NCBI RefSeq assembly: GCF_002356295.1
Contig: NZ_AP018042.1
Span: 5,550,361-5,614,360, forward strand
Origin: Labilibaculum antarcticum
Lineage (GTDB): Bacteria; Bacteroidota; Bacteroidia; Bacteroidales; Marinifilaceae
Length of the DNA stretch: 64,000 nucleotides
Direction of reading: 5' to 3'
Under the pieces are notes generated by a model. The model made no database searches. It was not told the DNA's origin and worked only from the letters and a program-made list of their open reading frames with translations. This document shows positions 19,364-28,609 of this stretch, piece by piece (within the stretch, counting starts at the first letter, position 1; the number at the start of each line of letters is the position of its first letter). Position numbers and translations under genes: made by a program.

Positions 19364-19934
19364 TGTATGTAGAATAATAGAGTAAATGATTTACATCCGC
19401 TTTAGTATGAACATACTAAACTAAGGGACGTGTAAATACGTGCATTCTAAGAAATCTTAAAATGCACTTAATAGAGTAGTAATTGGGATGATATTCTTAT
19501 CAATCCCTAATTATGATTTAAAGTGTAGACTCGATATTATAAAAGAGACGCTTTTTCTTTAAGAAATTAAACAATGGTGAGATCTGAGTTGCAATCTATT
19601 GTCTCCCTTTGCGGGTAAATATTTATTGTTCTTCGACTTATCGTATGAGTTGACAACTAAAAGCTGAAACAAATACTTTAAAAGCTAAGATTCTTTTCAA
19701 TGGTTATTTAGTTTGATTTCATTATCTTATCCTTATAATTCTCTATTCATTGAAAAAATCAGTTGAATATTCTAAAAGAACCAGAATTTCACCTTCCTTT
19801 TCCAAAAAAGTAAAAAATAAATTGAGTTGCTAACCCATATAAACCATGTTAGGTAACTTTTTTTATTGGCTGTTAAATCGATACAACCAATTCCTCGTGT
19901 AAAAATAATATCGACACAGTTTGTGTGATAGTGT
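19364..19934. other. AT-rich gap with no gene seen
   Basis: About 570 bases without an open frame of coding character on either strand. I see no strong hairpin or TAnnTTTG promoter match; it may hold a promoter for the pglE-like gene. Confidence 0.5.
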
Positions 19935-20789
19935 TTAAAGATTAAAATTCAACTTCTTTAAATCATACTGAACCCAAATACATCCCCAATCAAATTGAAC
20001 GATATCTTGTTCAATATTTACATAAACTTTTTGCCACATATTTTTACCATTTCGCCCTAACGACAGAGCTTTGTCTAATGTAACAAGATGCTCACCTGAT
20101 GTATTTACCGGACAAGAACTCACATGTTTTGAAAAATCCTTAATACTAAACACAAACCGATGAGATTTCTTATCGGTTCCGATTATTTGTGCTCCTTTTT
20201 GGGTATGGAGTCGTAACCAGTAATCATAATAATGACCATCATCCCTTTTCAGTTTAGCTATTTCATCCACAGTCATATTTATAAAAGGTTTTTCAAATTG
20301 AGTAGGAGGCAGAGTTGGTATTATACAATAATCATATCCATTCTCCTTGCCATAAATACACATTTTACTAATTACTTTTCCTGAAAAGCCTTTTTTCCGA
20401 TATCTCGAAAGCGTAAAAGCTAACAATGCAACAATTGTATTTGGTTTTTTTTCATCTATTTTTGATTCCAAATAAGCTCTTCTAACGCTTCCTTGCCATC
20501 CTTCAGGTAAATTTTCTGGAGTAGAATCCCAGTAAATTTCAGTGCAAATACCACCAGCTGCAATTGTTTCAATATATCTTGATTGGTCCAGGTAATAGAA
20601 ACAATTTTGTTTGCAATTACTAAAAGGAACATAACCAATTCTGCACGCAGAATTTAAATTACCGGGACTCATAAGGGATTCGCTCGTAAAATAATTAACC
20701 CATGGTCTACTTTCCTTTTGTGCATTTAGAATGTCAATTATTTCTAAATGTGTTTTATTTTCAATTATCCACCAAACAAATTGATCCAT
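19935..20789 (-). CDS. GNAT-like protein of the carrier-protein cluster
   Basis: A 284-residue soluble protein. The middle part (about 118-165) resembles a GNAT acetyl-CoA-binding core: IVALLAFTLSRYRKKGFSGK has the R-x-x-G-x-G/S pattern, followed by a helix and the strand YDYCIIPTLPPTQFEKPF. The N- and C-terminal parts are not recognised and include many Trp/Tyr residues. It may N- or O-acylate a product of the adjacent condensation-domain and carrier-protein genes. It is separated from the condensation-domain gene by about 480 bases. Function beyond the fold is uncertain. Confidence 0.6.
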   Translation of the reverse strand: MDQFVWWIIENKTHLEIIDILNAQKESRPWVNYFTSESLMSPGNLNSACRIGYVPFSNCKQNCFYYLDQSRYIETIAAGGICTEIYWDSTPENLPEGWQGSVRRAYLESKIDEKKPNTIVALLAFTLSRYRKKGFSGKVISKMCIYGKENGYDYCIIPTLPPTQFEKPFINMTVDEIAKLKRDDGHYYDYWLRLHTQKGAQIIGTDKKSHRFVFSIKDFSKHVSSCPVNTSGEHLVTLDKALSLGRNGKNMWQKVYVNIEQDIVQFDWGCIWVQYDLKKLNFNL

Positions 20790-21270
20790 TGTAATTAAAG
20801 TTTGTAAAATTAAATTTTAGGACTAAATATCTTTATGTGCATCGAATTAATAACCTAATACTTTATGTCCTTAACACTATCAACCAAGCACCTGTTAAAC
20901 AGTTTATCACCAAAACATCTTTAATTTACCTAATAACAGAATTTATTTAAGTATTTCTGTATATGTATTTAAGATGTCATATAACTAACTCCCAGCATAT
21001 TTCATTTTGCAATATTAAAGACAAAATGAACCATGGAAAAACTTTTCTTTGTGGATGTATAAATACTCATACTAATCCTTGTTTTTCAATTAATAATCTT
21101 CAGTATGACCATATTTTATTCATACAACTCCTTACTTATCACGGATGCGTTTGAATTCCTGTTTGCAAGATGCTTCATCAGAAGAAAGTACAATAAACAT
21201 ATAAGGATCGTGTTTATTCTATCAAAAATAATCTTTTGGATAATCTATCCGATACTTATAATTCATTGTA
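20790..21270. other. AT-rich gap with no gene seen
   Basis: Short open frames on the plus strand (20963-21154, 21105-21299) have biased, non-family composition and overlap each other. The minus-strand frames are broken by stops. I see nothing supportable. Confidence 0.5.
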
Positions 21271-22569
21271 TCAATGCTTGTCACATAAATATTCAATAAC
21301 GTTTTTAAATTCATCAATCCATTTAATTATGGTTGACTCTGCAAAAAGATCTGAAGAATACTCCATGAACCCATGAATTTTTTTATCATCCTCCCAAAAG
21401 CTATAAAATAAATCGAGCTGAGCTCCTTTTCGTTCAACAACTAGTGGTTCAGTACTAACACCATTGAAAGAAAATTCAGTTCGAGGCTCATACGCAAACC
21501 CAATCTGAAAAATCGGACTATAGGCAAAACTCCTCTCAATATCCAAATGATTAACCATATGTAAAAACGGTACTTCCTGATTTCGATGTGCTTTAAGTAA
21601 TGCCATACGAACATGTAGAATCAGTTCCACTGATTTTTTTGAATCGGAAAAATCAATTACAATCGGAGCGATATTTAGAAGTGGGCCAAAAATATTTTTA
21701 TTATTTGCAATTCGCCGATTCGATAAAGGAACACCTATAATAATCTTATTTTGACCACTTAATTGATGACAAAGCAATGCGTAACCTGCTAACAGAATAG
21801 AAAAAGGGGCGACAGCATTAAGTTTGGCCAGTTGTTTTACATCAGAAGTACTTTTTTCATTTAAAGCAAAATAGATTCTTTTACCTAGCTTACTTTGCAT
21901 AGCTGGCCTTTTAAAATCAGTAGGAAGATTTAGTAAATGTTTCCGGGCATCGAACTGATGTCTCCAAAAATCTAACATTTTTGCAGCATCATTAGTATTA
22001 ATCCATTTACTTTCCCAGTCAACAAAATTGGTGTAATAATCACTACTTTTTTCACTGTTAACTGGTATATGCTCAATATAGTTATTATAATAATGCGATA
22101 ATTCATTGACAAAAATATTATAAGAATGCAAATCAATAATTATGTGGTGAAAAATAAATGATAATACTGTCACCTCGTTTTTATAAACAAATAATTTTAT
22201 TCGTAAAAGTGGCCATTCTTCCAAGTTAAATCTTTTATGAACCTCTTCGTCAAGTTCTGCAGTGTTTGTATCAACAAAATCAGTAGATAAGAAAACTTGT
22301 TCCACTTTAATTTTACACTTTTCCTCCTCATGAGTTAAGCGATATAATTGTTTTCCATTTCTTTTAAAAGATGATCTTAGAATATCGTATTTATTAATAA
22401 TAGCATTAACCGCATTTTCTAAAATAATCAAGTTAAGTGCACCACTAACTTTATAAACTAATGGTACATTATATGATGTATCTTTCGGATACACAATATT
22501 ATTGATATAAAACTGTTTTTGAATATTTGAAAGTGGCGAAATCATATTGAAAAAATTAAAAGTTGACAC
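21271..22569 (-). CDS. stand-alone NRPS-type condensation domain
   Basis: A 432-residue protein that is one condensation (C) domain with no attached adenylation or carrier domain. It begins with SPLSNIQKQFY (C1-like) and has the catalytic motif as HHIIIDLHS (H141, H142, D146), where Leu replaces the usual Gly after Asp. Later C-domain segments such as GVPLSNRR and EVPFLHMVNHLDIERS (C5-like) are present. Such domains join a carrier-bound acyl or aminoacyl group to an amine or alcohol. The preceding gene, 190 bases upstream, encodes a carrier protein that is the obvious donor. The acceptor could be an amino sugar, amino acid or another carrier-bound unit. Confidence 0.9.
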   Translation of the reverse strand: MSTFNFFNMISPLSNIQKQFYINNIVYPKDTSYNVPLVYKVSGALNLIILENAVNAIINKYDILRSSFKRNGKQLYRLTHEEEKCKIKVEQVFLSTDFVDTNTAELDEEVHKRFNLEEWPLLRIKLFVYKNEVTVLSFIFHHIIIDLHSYNIFVNELSHYYNNYIEHIPVNSEKSSDYYTNFVDWESKWINTNDAAKMLDFWRHQFDARKHLLNLPTDFKRPAMQSKLGKRIYFALNEKSTSDVKQLAKLNAVAPFSILLAGYALLCHQLSGQNKIIIGVPLSNRRIANNKNIFGPLLNIAPIVIDFSDSKKSVELILHVRMALLKAHRNQEVPFLHMVNHLDIERSFAYSPIFQIGFAYEPRTEFSFNGVSTEPLVVERKGAQLDLFYSFWEDDKKIHGFMEYSSDLFAESTIIKWIDEFKNVIEYLCDKH

Positions 22570-22757
22570 CTAGCTCTTTCTTGACATAACTTATCTACTC
22601 CTCTGTTAAAACTTCAACAACCAATATTGTAATAAACTTCAGCTGAGTTGGCCTATGATATTTATCAAGGTTCTTGTTTTTATCCATAGATACTTTAGAG
22701 ACAACCATAATTTTTGCCTCAGATTGATAGTCTTTACTAAGCCTCTGATTTTCATCT

Positions 22758-23027
22758 CTACCCTATTCTACCTAACAGTAGACTTTGGTTTGTAATGAAA
22801 TCTACAATTTTATAAACAGAGCCAAAATTAGCACTGTTCATCATGACCTCCGTTACTTTGAATGAATATTCTTTCTCAATATAGAAAGCAATTTCAATTA
22901 GGCCCATGGAATCAATAATTCCTGTATCTATAAGCGATTCTTCCAATTCAATATCGGATTCTTCCACCAAAAACTGACAACATAAAAAATCAATTAACTT
23001 TGACTGAACTTTATCTTTTGTAATCAT
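22758..23027 (-). CDS. acyl/peptidyl carrier protein (third of three)
   Basis: An 89-residue four-helix carrier protein. Its 4'-phosphopantetheine site is S40 in GIIDSMGLIEIAF, in the expected position at the start of helix II. The pI is acidic. It lies 14 bases downstream of asnB-like 23042-25015 and before the condensation-domain gene, so it probably carries the acyl chain used by that enzyme. No phosphopantetheinyl transferase is encoded in the window, so the host's general one must activate it. Confidence 0.9.
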   Translation of the reverse strand: MITKDKVQSKLIDFLCCQFLVEESDIELEESLIDTGIIDSMGLIEIAFYIEKEYSFKVTEVMMNSANFGSVYKIVDFITNQSLLLGRIG

Positions 23028-23041
23028 ATCTATATTTAATT

Positions 23042-25015
23042 TTAATAATCAACAATTTTTATTTTTAACAGATCTTCTGAAAGCACATATTTCTTTGGAT
23101 TTTTCATCCAATAATTCGCGATTTGAGTTGATACAATAAAACTAATAATCATGTTATCCCGATAACCTATATTCTGAGGAACTCCTGTTGAAAATTTCTT
23201 CATAAAACGTTGAACAAATCTCAAATCGAATATTTTGTACTCATTTATTAGATCATCACTAAGAAAGAAAGCTACATTTTCTGTCGGTTTTCCATTCACA
23301 AAAAAAGATTTGAGATCTGGTGACATATAGGGACGTTTCGGTCGATTCAAAATAGACTTTGGAATCTTGTTTTTAAAACTTTGAGTCAACAAATATTTTT
23401 GAGAAAAGCCATTCAATTTAAATTTTTCATTCACCGAAAACAAGCTATCTATAATCCGATGATCCAAAAATGGATAGCGCCCTTCAACACCATTAGCCAA
23501 AGACATTCTATCGCCCTGCGAGGATAAAAGATAACCTGACAATAAGGTATTCATTTCCATGAATTGATTTTGCTGAAGAAGACTCCAAGAGGTATATTTT
23601 TCAGGAAAAAATGAATCCATTTCCTTTATCATCGAATCCTTTTCATAAGAAAGATTGTGATCCCTATTAAAATAGTTTTTAAGTATCTTGTTGTTGTGAA
23701 TCCGAATATTCACTGAAGCCAATTTATTATCAAAATCTCCCAGAAAACCCTCATAAAACATCTTCATCATCCCATACTGTCGCTCATCCCGGTAATGACT
23801 TAAGTGGGGATAAAGTTTTTTAATCAGTTGAGGACGAATAGACGAATCAGGAAACTTAGACCAAAACTCAAGCATTTTCACTTCCTTAAAGGAGTCATAC
23901 CCCCAAAGTATCTCATCCGCTCCTTCACCTGTAAGTACAACCTTAATATCGTTTTCCTTGACTTTTTGGGAAAGTAAATACAGGGGAACGGCAGCAGTTC
24001 TAAACACGGGTCTCTCTGTATGATAGATCGCATCTGGGAAAGCAGCATCAATTTGCTTATTATTGATATTTAAGGTATAATGATCTGATTTAATTTGATC
24101 AACCATCTCTCTCTGGTAAGTGGATTCATCATATTCAGCATCATCGAAAGCTATGGAAAAGGTTTTAAATTTTTTCTCAGTATTTTCCTTAACCAAATGG
24201 GTAATTACAGAACTGTCGATTCCTCCGCTAAGGTAAGCTCCAACTGGAACATCACTTCTCAATCTCAATTTTACAGAATCTTCCAACAAATAGTTAAATT
24301 CCTCTTCTGCTTGCTGAAAAGACCTTTTATCGTAAGAGTTATTGTTTCCCAGTTCGTAATATTTTTTTTCTAAAATCAGTTTTCCATTTTCATATTTCGC
24401 ATAAGTCCCACCTTGTAAAGATCTAATTTGCTTGTAAATAGTATGATCCCCATAGGTATTCCAAAGCAAAGCATGTTCATACAATCTTTTTATATCAAAT
24501 TCTCTGGAATATCCCTCTATAGTATCAAATGCCTTTAGTTCGGAAGCGAAATAGAAACGCTCCTTATGATTAAGAATGTAAAGGGGGCGAATCCCAAATC
24601 GATCTCTGGCTATAAGCAATTCTTTTTCAACTTTACTCCAGATTAAAACAGCAAACTGTCCATTGAGCTTTTCGAAACAACTTTCACCGTAATATTCATA
24701 TGCCCGTAGTAAGACCTCTGTATCACTAGTCGATTTAAAGCGGATACCTCTTTTTTCAAGTTCCTGTCTTATTTCTATAAAATTGTAGATTTCTCCATTA
24801 AAGGAAATCACATATTTATCAGTAGCAAATGGTTGATCACCTGTTGCAAGATCCACAATCGACAGGCGGGCATGTCCCAGTGCAATTTCAGGGGAGATAT
24901 AATACCCCCAACCGTCAGGTCCCCTATGCTGAAGTGATGATATCATTTGTTGAATTTCATTCCGTCTTGAATCTTTACTAAGATCCTCTCCATAAACACC
25001 CGCAATTCCGCACAT
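23042..25015 (-). CDS. AsnB-type glutamine-dependent amidotransferase
   Basis: A 657-residue protein of the asparagine synthase B family. C2, exposed after removal of Met, is the N-terminal glutaminase nucleophile (MCGIAGVYG), and RLSIVDLATGDQPF, NGEIYNF and SDTEVLL are typical of the Ntn glutaminase half. The C-terminal synthetase half has the pyrophosphatase loop SGGIDSS (263-269). It should move ammonia from Gln onto an AMP-activated carboxylate. In surface-polysaccharide and natural-product loci such enzymes often amidate uronic acids or acyl carboxylates rather than aspartate. Its place between an acyltransferase and a carrier protein, in a locus that also encodes UDP-HexNAcA enzymes, supports that reading. 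Confidence 0.92.
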   Translation of the reverse strand: MCGIAGVYGEDLSKDSRRNEIQQMISSLQHRGPDGWGYYISPEIALGHARLSIVDLATGDQPFATDKYVISFNGEIYNFIEIRQELEKRGIRFKSTSDTEVLLRAYEYYGESCFEKLNGQFAVLIWSKVEKELLIARDRFGIRPLYILNHKERFYFASELKAFDTIEGYSREFDIKRLYEHALLWNTYGDHTIYKQIRSLQGGTYAKYENGKLILEKKYYELGNNNSYDKRSFQQAEEEFNYLLEDSVKLRLRSDVPVGAYLSGGIDSSVITHLVKENTEKKFKTFSIAFDDAEYDESTYQREMVDQIKSDHYTLNINNKQIDAAFPDAIYHTERPVFRTAAVPLYLLSQKVKENDIKVVLTGEGADEILWGYDSFKEVKMLEFWSKFPDSSIRPQLIKKLYPHLSHYRDERQYGMMKMFYEGFLGDFDNKLASVNIRIHNNKILKNYFNRDHNLSYEKDSMIKEMDSFFPEKYTSWSLLQQNQFMEMNTLLSGYLLSSQGDRMSLANGVEGRYPFLDHRIIDSLFSVNEKFKLNGFSQKYLLTQSFKNKIPKSILNRPKRPYMSPDLKSFFVNGKPTENVAFFLSDDLINEYKIFDLRFVQRFMKKFSTGVPQNIGYRDNMIISFIVSTQIANYWMKNPKKYVLSEDLLKIKIVDY

Positions 25016-25122
25016 AATAATTCGTCTAATTAAAATAAATAGAATTCTTGTTTAGTTCCCCTTCTGTTGTCACCCTACCCAAAAAAAGAAGCAATTAACT
25101 CAACTGATAATTTGCATACAAA

Positions 25123-26214
25123 CTAAGCACGAAATTTATACTTAAAATGTAAGAAGTAGGACTCAAAATACTTAAATGAAAAATGCGAAACAAAAAAAGT
25201 ACCCAGTAAACAACTTAAATTAATAAGAATAATAAGCGTTATTGATGATAAATCGAAGAAGGTGTGAAGCTTCAAAAAAAGAAATAAAACGAAGTTTACA
25301 ACGATCATATGGTACATATAAATACCATATGAAATTTTCCCCAGATACTGCATGAACCTAAATTTTTCAAAGCGCTTATCATCAACCGCTAGATTTACAA
25401 TTAATACACAAAAAAGGATGACTTCAAAGGCTCCCTTAGCATATTCGTTACCGAATTGAAACCAATCGGTACTAAAGTGAAGCAAAAAAACAAAATAAAC
25501 CCCCAAACGAGCAAGGGAAGATTTGAAAGATAACACATAAGCATTCCTGCTAAGAACGGCTACAGTGCCGCCGGCCGACATAAAATAATAATAAAACGAA
25601 TAGTCTTTTAGAAAAGAAAAATAACTGGTATGAAATAAAATAAAATAAACCAATGTAAAAAGGAGTAAGCCTCCGGCATACCGATTAAGTGCCAGAAGTG
25701 CTAATAATGGTGCAGTAAGCAGATAAAATTGTTCTTCTATGCCAATAGACCATAAAACTAATAATATAGATCCCGGTTCATAAAGTGTTTTAAACACATT
25801 GGGCAAAAAAGCTACATTTAATACAATCGCTTCAAGGAGATTGTAATTCGTCTCGAAAGGAATACCTAGCAAAGGAAGTAAAAAATGATAAAATACAAAG
25901 CCAAATGTTAACACTAAATAATAGACCGGATATAATCTCAAAATCCTTCTTAAATAAAAATTCTTAATATTGATTGATCCAAAACATTCCTTCTCATCAT
26001 AAAGCAAACCGATAATAAAATAGCCACTTAAGGTAAAAAATACTAACACCGCTTCCGTTCCCCTGTTAAATATTGGCAATTCAGAAAAATGCGGCAGCCC
26101 TACAGATCGGGATATCTGTGGTATATGGTAAATAACCACACAGATAGCCAAAAATCCACGGAGTTGATCCAAGCTTTTAATTTTACCATCCTTTAAACCC
26201 AAGCTTTTAGTCAT
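25123..26214 (-). CDS. acyltransferase family 3 (OafA-like) membrane protein
   Basis: A 363-residue integral membrane protein with about ten helices. The N-terminus has LDQLRGFLAICVVIYH with the conserved Arg and the catalytic His, and ends of loops read FFTLSGYFI and RRILRLYPVYY, hallmarks of the OafA/NolL acyltransferase-3 family. Such proteins O-acetylate (or acylate) sugars of O-antigens, capsules and peptidoglycan across the inner membrane. It lies 24 bases after the NeuD-like gene, so both probably decorate the same polymer. Confidence 0.9.
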   Translation of the reverse strand: MTKSLGLKDGKIKSLDQLRGFLAICVVIYHIPQISRSVGLPHFSELPIFNRGTEAVLVFFTLSGYFIIGLLYDEKECFGSINIKNFYLRRILRLYPVYYLVLTFGFVFYHFLLPLLGIPFETNYNLLEAIVLNVAFLPNVFKTLYEPGSILLVLWSIGIEEQFYLLTAPLLALLALNRYAGGLLLFTLVYFILFHTSYFSFLKDYSFYYYFMSAGGTVAVLSRNAYVLSFKSSLARLGVYFVFLLHFSTDWFQFGNEYAKGAFEVILFCVLIVNLAVDDKRFEKFRFMQYLGKISYGIYMYHMIVVNFVLFLFLKLHTFFDLSSITLIILINLSCLLGTFFVSHFSFKYFESYFLHFKYKFRA

Positions 26215-26238
26215 TAAAATCTTTTAATTGTATGGCTA

Positions 26239-26868
26239 TCATATTTTTTTAGCCGGATTACCAAAAACGGTACAACTATTCTTGATATTTCTCACGACAA
26301 CACTTCCCGCACCAATAGTGACCCTATCAGCAATTGATCGTCGAGGAATAATAGTGGCTTTTGTGCCGGCAAAAACATTATTGCCAAAATAACAACCTCC
26401 ACCTACATCAACATTTGGCATTAAAGAACAAAAATCGCCGAGCTCGGAATCGTGTCCAACAGTGGATTTTTCTAAAACAATAGTAAACTTACCAATTTTA
26501 ACATTGTTGGAAATAAAGGATGCGGCCAAGATGATACATCCTTCCCCTATCCGGTTAAATTTACCAACAATGGCACCAGGCTCGATAAATGTAAAAAAAT
26601 TAACTCTCCCTTTTAATCGCTTATAAATATTCTCCCTTGTATTTGGATCACCTATGGCAATAATCGCCAAATCATCATTTTCAAATTGAAAGGAATCAAT
26701 ATCTCCTAATATTTTGTAATCGGAATACACCCCATCCAATGCCGTCGCTGATTCATCAATAAATCCAACCAAATTCCAGTCTCTTTGGTTTTCCAACACA
26801 TTTTCCAGGCACGACTCTAAACCTCTACCAAGTCCGCCAGCTCCAACAATAAATAATCTTTTTTTCAT
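26239..26868 (-). CDS. NeuD/PglD-family hexapeptide-repeat acyltransferase
   Basis: A 209-residue protein with an N-terminal Rossmann-like part (IVGAGGLGRGLESC, residues 7-20) and a left-handed beta-helix made of hexapeptide repeats (about 95-205). The likely catalytic His is in KSTVGHDSELGDFC, at the same relative position as in PglD. The family N- or O-acetylates nucleotide sugars with acetyl-CoA. As a second such enzyme is encoded at 30289-30963, this one may serve a different sugar or accept an acyl group from the nearby carrier proteins; the latter is speculation. Confidence 0.87.
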   Translation of the reverse strand: MKKRLFIVGAGGLGRGLESCLENVLENQRDWNLVGFIDESATALDGVYSDYKILGDIDSFQFENDDLAIIAIGDPNTRENIYKRLKGRVNFFTFIEPGAIVGKFNRIGEGCIILAASFISNNVKIGKFTIVLEKSTVGHDSELGDFCSLMPNVDVGGGCYFGNNVFAGTKATIIPRRSIADRVTIGAGSVVVRNIKNSCTVFGNPAKKI

Positions 26869-26950
26869 TATTAAACTTTACAAGCTTATTACTCTTAAAA
26901 TCTATATTTTTCTCCTTTTTTAAGTCAAAACTATAACACCCTACCAGACA

Positions 26951-27205
26951 TTAACTGTTTGAGATAAGATCATAACCGTCAAAATGATCAACTCCAATCT
27001 TATTAATTAGATCTTCTGGAGTTAAAAGCACCTTAAAATCTTCGGCATTCATTTGAATTTGAAATTGTTCATCAACAAGTGAAATCAAAATAAGTCTGGC
27101 CATAGAATCCCAAATCTCTAAACTATCAAACCGGGTTTTAGTACTGAGCGGTTCATCGATTTCAAGTTCTTCCTTTATTTTTAAAATAAAATCATTTTCT
27201 TTCAT
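26951..27205 (-). CDS. acyl carrier protein (second of three)
   Basis: An 84-residue acidic carrier protein. The predicted phosphopantetheine site is S34 in IWDSMARLIL, with the WDS form seen in carrier proteins of dissociated acyl-transfer pathways. It starts about 30 bases after the KAS III-like gene, with which it is likely cotranscribed. It differs enough from the other two carriers to suggest a separate partner. Confidence 0.87.
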   Translation of the reverse strand: MKENDFILKIKEELEIDEPLSTKTRFDSLEIWDSMARLILISLVDEQFQIQMNAEDFKVLLTPEDLINKIGVDHFDGYDLISNS

Positions 27206-27235
27206 AACACATAAATTAGGTTACATATCAAGTTT

Positions 27236-28300
27236 CTAATACTCAATCATCTTACAAAAATCCAATTTGCCAAACTTCATCAACATCGAACACCAGGTTA
27301 ACCCAACACCAAATCCGGCCAAACAGATCAGGTATTCATTTGTCTCCGCTTTTTCTCCTAAATTGTATGTTACAACCGTTGGTACTGTAACGCTATTAGC
27401 ATTACCAAATCTTTCCACAATATTATTCGGTAATTTATCATAGGAGACTTCTAATCGATCTGCCAACTTTTGCAACATGAACCTATTGGGTTGATGAAAT
27501 AGGTAATAATCTACCTCGTCTTTTTCAATCTTTGCAAATTCGAGCAGACTGTCAATCATTAAGGGAACTTCTTTTTGTACAAAATTGAAAACGACATCAC
27601 CTTTCATGTGCAAATGATCTAATGCCCTGAAGTTACCGTTATCATCCTCTTTTAATATGCCCGTCTGGGGAGAAGAGGGTGTTTTGAATCCTCCTGCCGG
27701 AATAATCAAAGCTTCATGCCTTTTGCCATCCATTTTAAGATTTGCATATATGGTGTTTTGTTCTTCACATTTTTCAACGATTGTTATGGAAGCTCCGTCA
27801 CCAGCTAAGGGCCTGCTATTACGATCTCTTTCCGAAGCTTTATGACTTAATACATCAGCATTAAGTAATACAACTTTATTAATTGAGACTTGTTCTAACA
27901 TTGCAAAAGCTTGCATTAACCCAATCAGATGTCCAGCACATCCCTGATTGATATCCATACAGAAAATATCTTCTTTCAGGTTAAGCCGACCTTGTATAAC
28001 ATTACTCGTTGGTGGCAAAATATAGTCCGGCGATTCAGTAACCAAAATTAATGCATCAATTTCATCTTTATTTAAAAAATCTTCGTTAAATAAATAATTC
28101 AGACCATGCACACATAAATCAGACACTGTTACCCCCGGTAAAACTATTCGCTGCCGATTATATCCCATTATTTTTCCCAATTGCTTTGATTGTTTCGAAG
28201 AGAAATTATAATTTCCTATTGTATCTTCGAACTTAACTTCATTTTGCGGAATAACAGTAAGCATTCCTGTTATCTTTTTATTATGATATTTCAGATTCAT
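27236..28300 (-). CDS. KAS III-like (FabH-type) 3-oxoacyl-ACP synthase or acyltransferase
   Basis: A 354-residue thiolase-fold enzyme. The Cys-His-Asn triad is visible: C121 in DINQGCAGHLIG, H269 in YLFHQPNRFM and N300 in ERFGNANSVTVP. Classic FabH joins acetyl-CoA with malonyl-ACP; divergent KAS III proteins in antibiotic pathways (CerJ, ChlB3 types) instead transfer acyl groups to sugars or other hydroxyls. It is flanked by two carrier-protein genes and followed by acyltransferases, so it either extends a carrier-bound starter by two carbons or hands an acyl group to a sugar. It is longer than housekeeping FabH (about 320) and not in a fatty-acid operon. Confidence 0.9.
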   Translation of the reverse strand: MNLKYHNKKITGMLTVIPQNEVKFEDTIGNYNFSSKQSKQLGKIMGYNRQRIVLPGVTVSDLCVHGLNYLFNEDFLNKDEIDALILVTESPDYILPPTSNVIQGRLNLKEDIFCMDINQGCAGHLIGLMQAFAMLEQVSINKVVLLNADVLSHKASERDRNSRPLAGDGASITIVEKCEEQNTIYANLKMDGKRHEALIIPAGGFKTPSSPQTGILKEDDNGNFRALDHLHMKGDVVFNFVQKEVPLMIDSLLEFAKIEKDEVDYYLFHQPNRFMLQKLADRLEVSYDKLPNNIVERFGNANSVTVPTVVTYNLGEKAETNEYLICLAGFGVGLTWCSMLMKFGKLDFCKMIEY

Positions 28301-28302
28301 GG

Positions 28303-28536
28303 TTAGGAAGTATATTTGGTTAATAATGTATTGATGGCTTCAATATTCATAAAATTCTCTGGAATAATGTCAGTTCCCTTGATTGAAATGGTAAAATGTT
28401 CATCAAGTTCTGAAACCAATACTATTAAATCAAAAGAATCAAGCAAACCATCCACGACAAAGTTTTCCGATTTCACATAATCTTCACCCGGTCTTAACGA
28501 TTCTAATATCTTAACTACTACTTCTTTCATTACCAT
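28303..28536 (-). CDS. acyl carrier protein (first of three)
   Basis: A 77-residue carrier protein with the phosphopantetheine site S34 in GLLDSFDLIVL. This DSFD form resembles D-alanyl carrier proteins (DltC), which fits the DltA-like adenylation enzyme encoded 74 bases upstream. The stop is two bases before the KAS III-like start, so the genes are closely coupled. Two ATG codons (28536 and 28530) could serve as start; the choice changes only two residues. Confidence 0.88.
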   Translation of the reverse strand: MVMKEVVVKILESLRPGEDYVKSENFVVDGLLDSFDLIVLVSELDEHFTISIKGTDIIPENFMNIEAINTLLTKYTS

Positions 28537-28609
28537 CTACTTTTGTCTATTAACTTTATTATAATCACTTAAATTACATGCTTTACACTGTTAAGTGTAT
28601 ATACATTTT

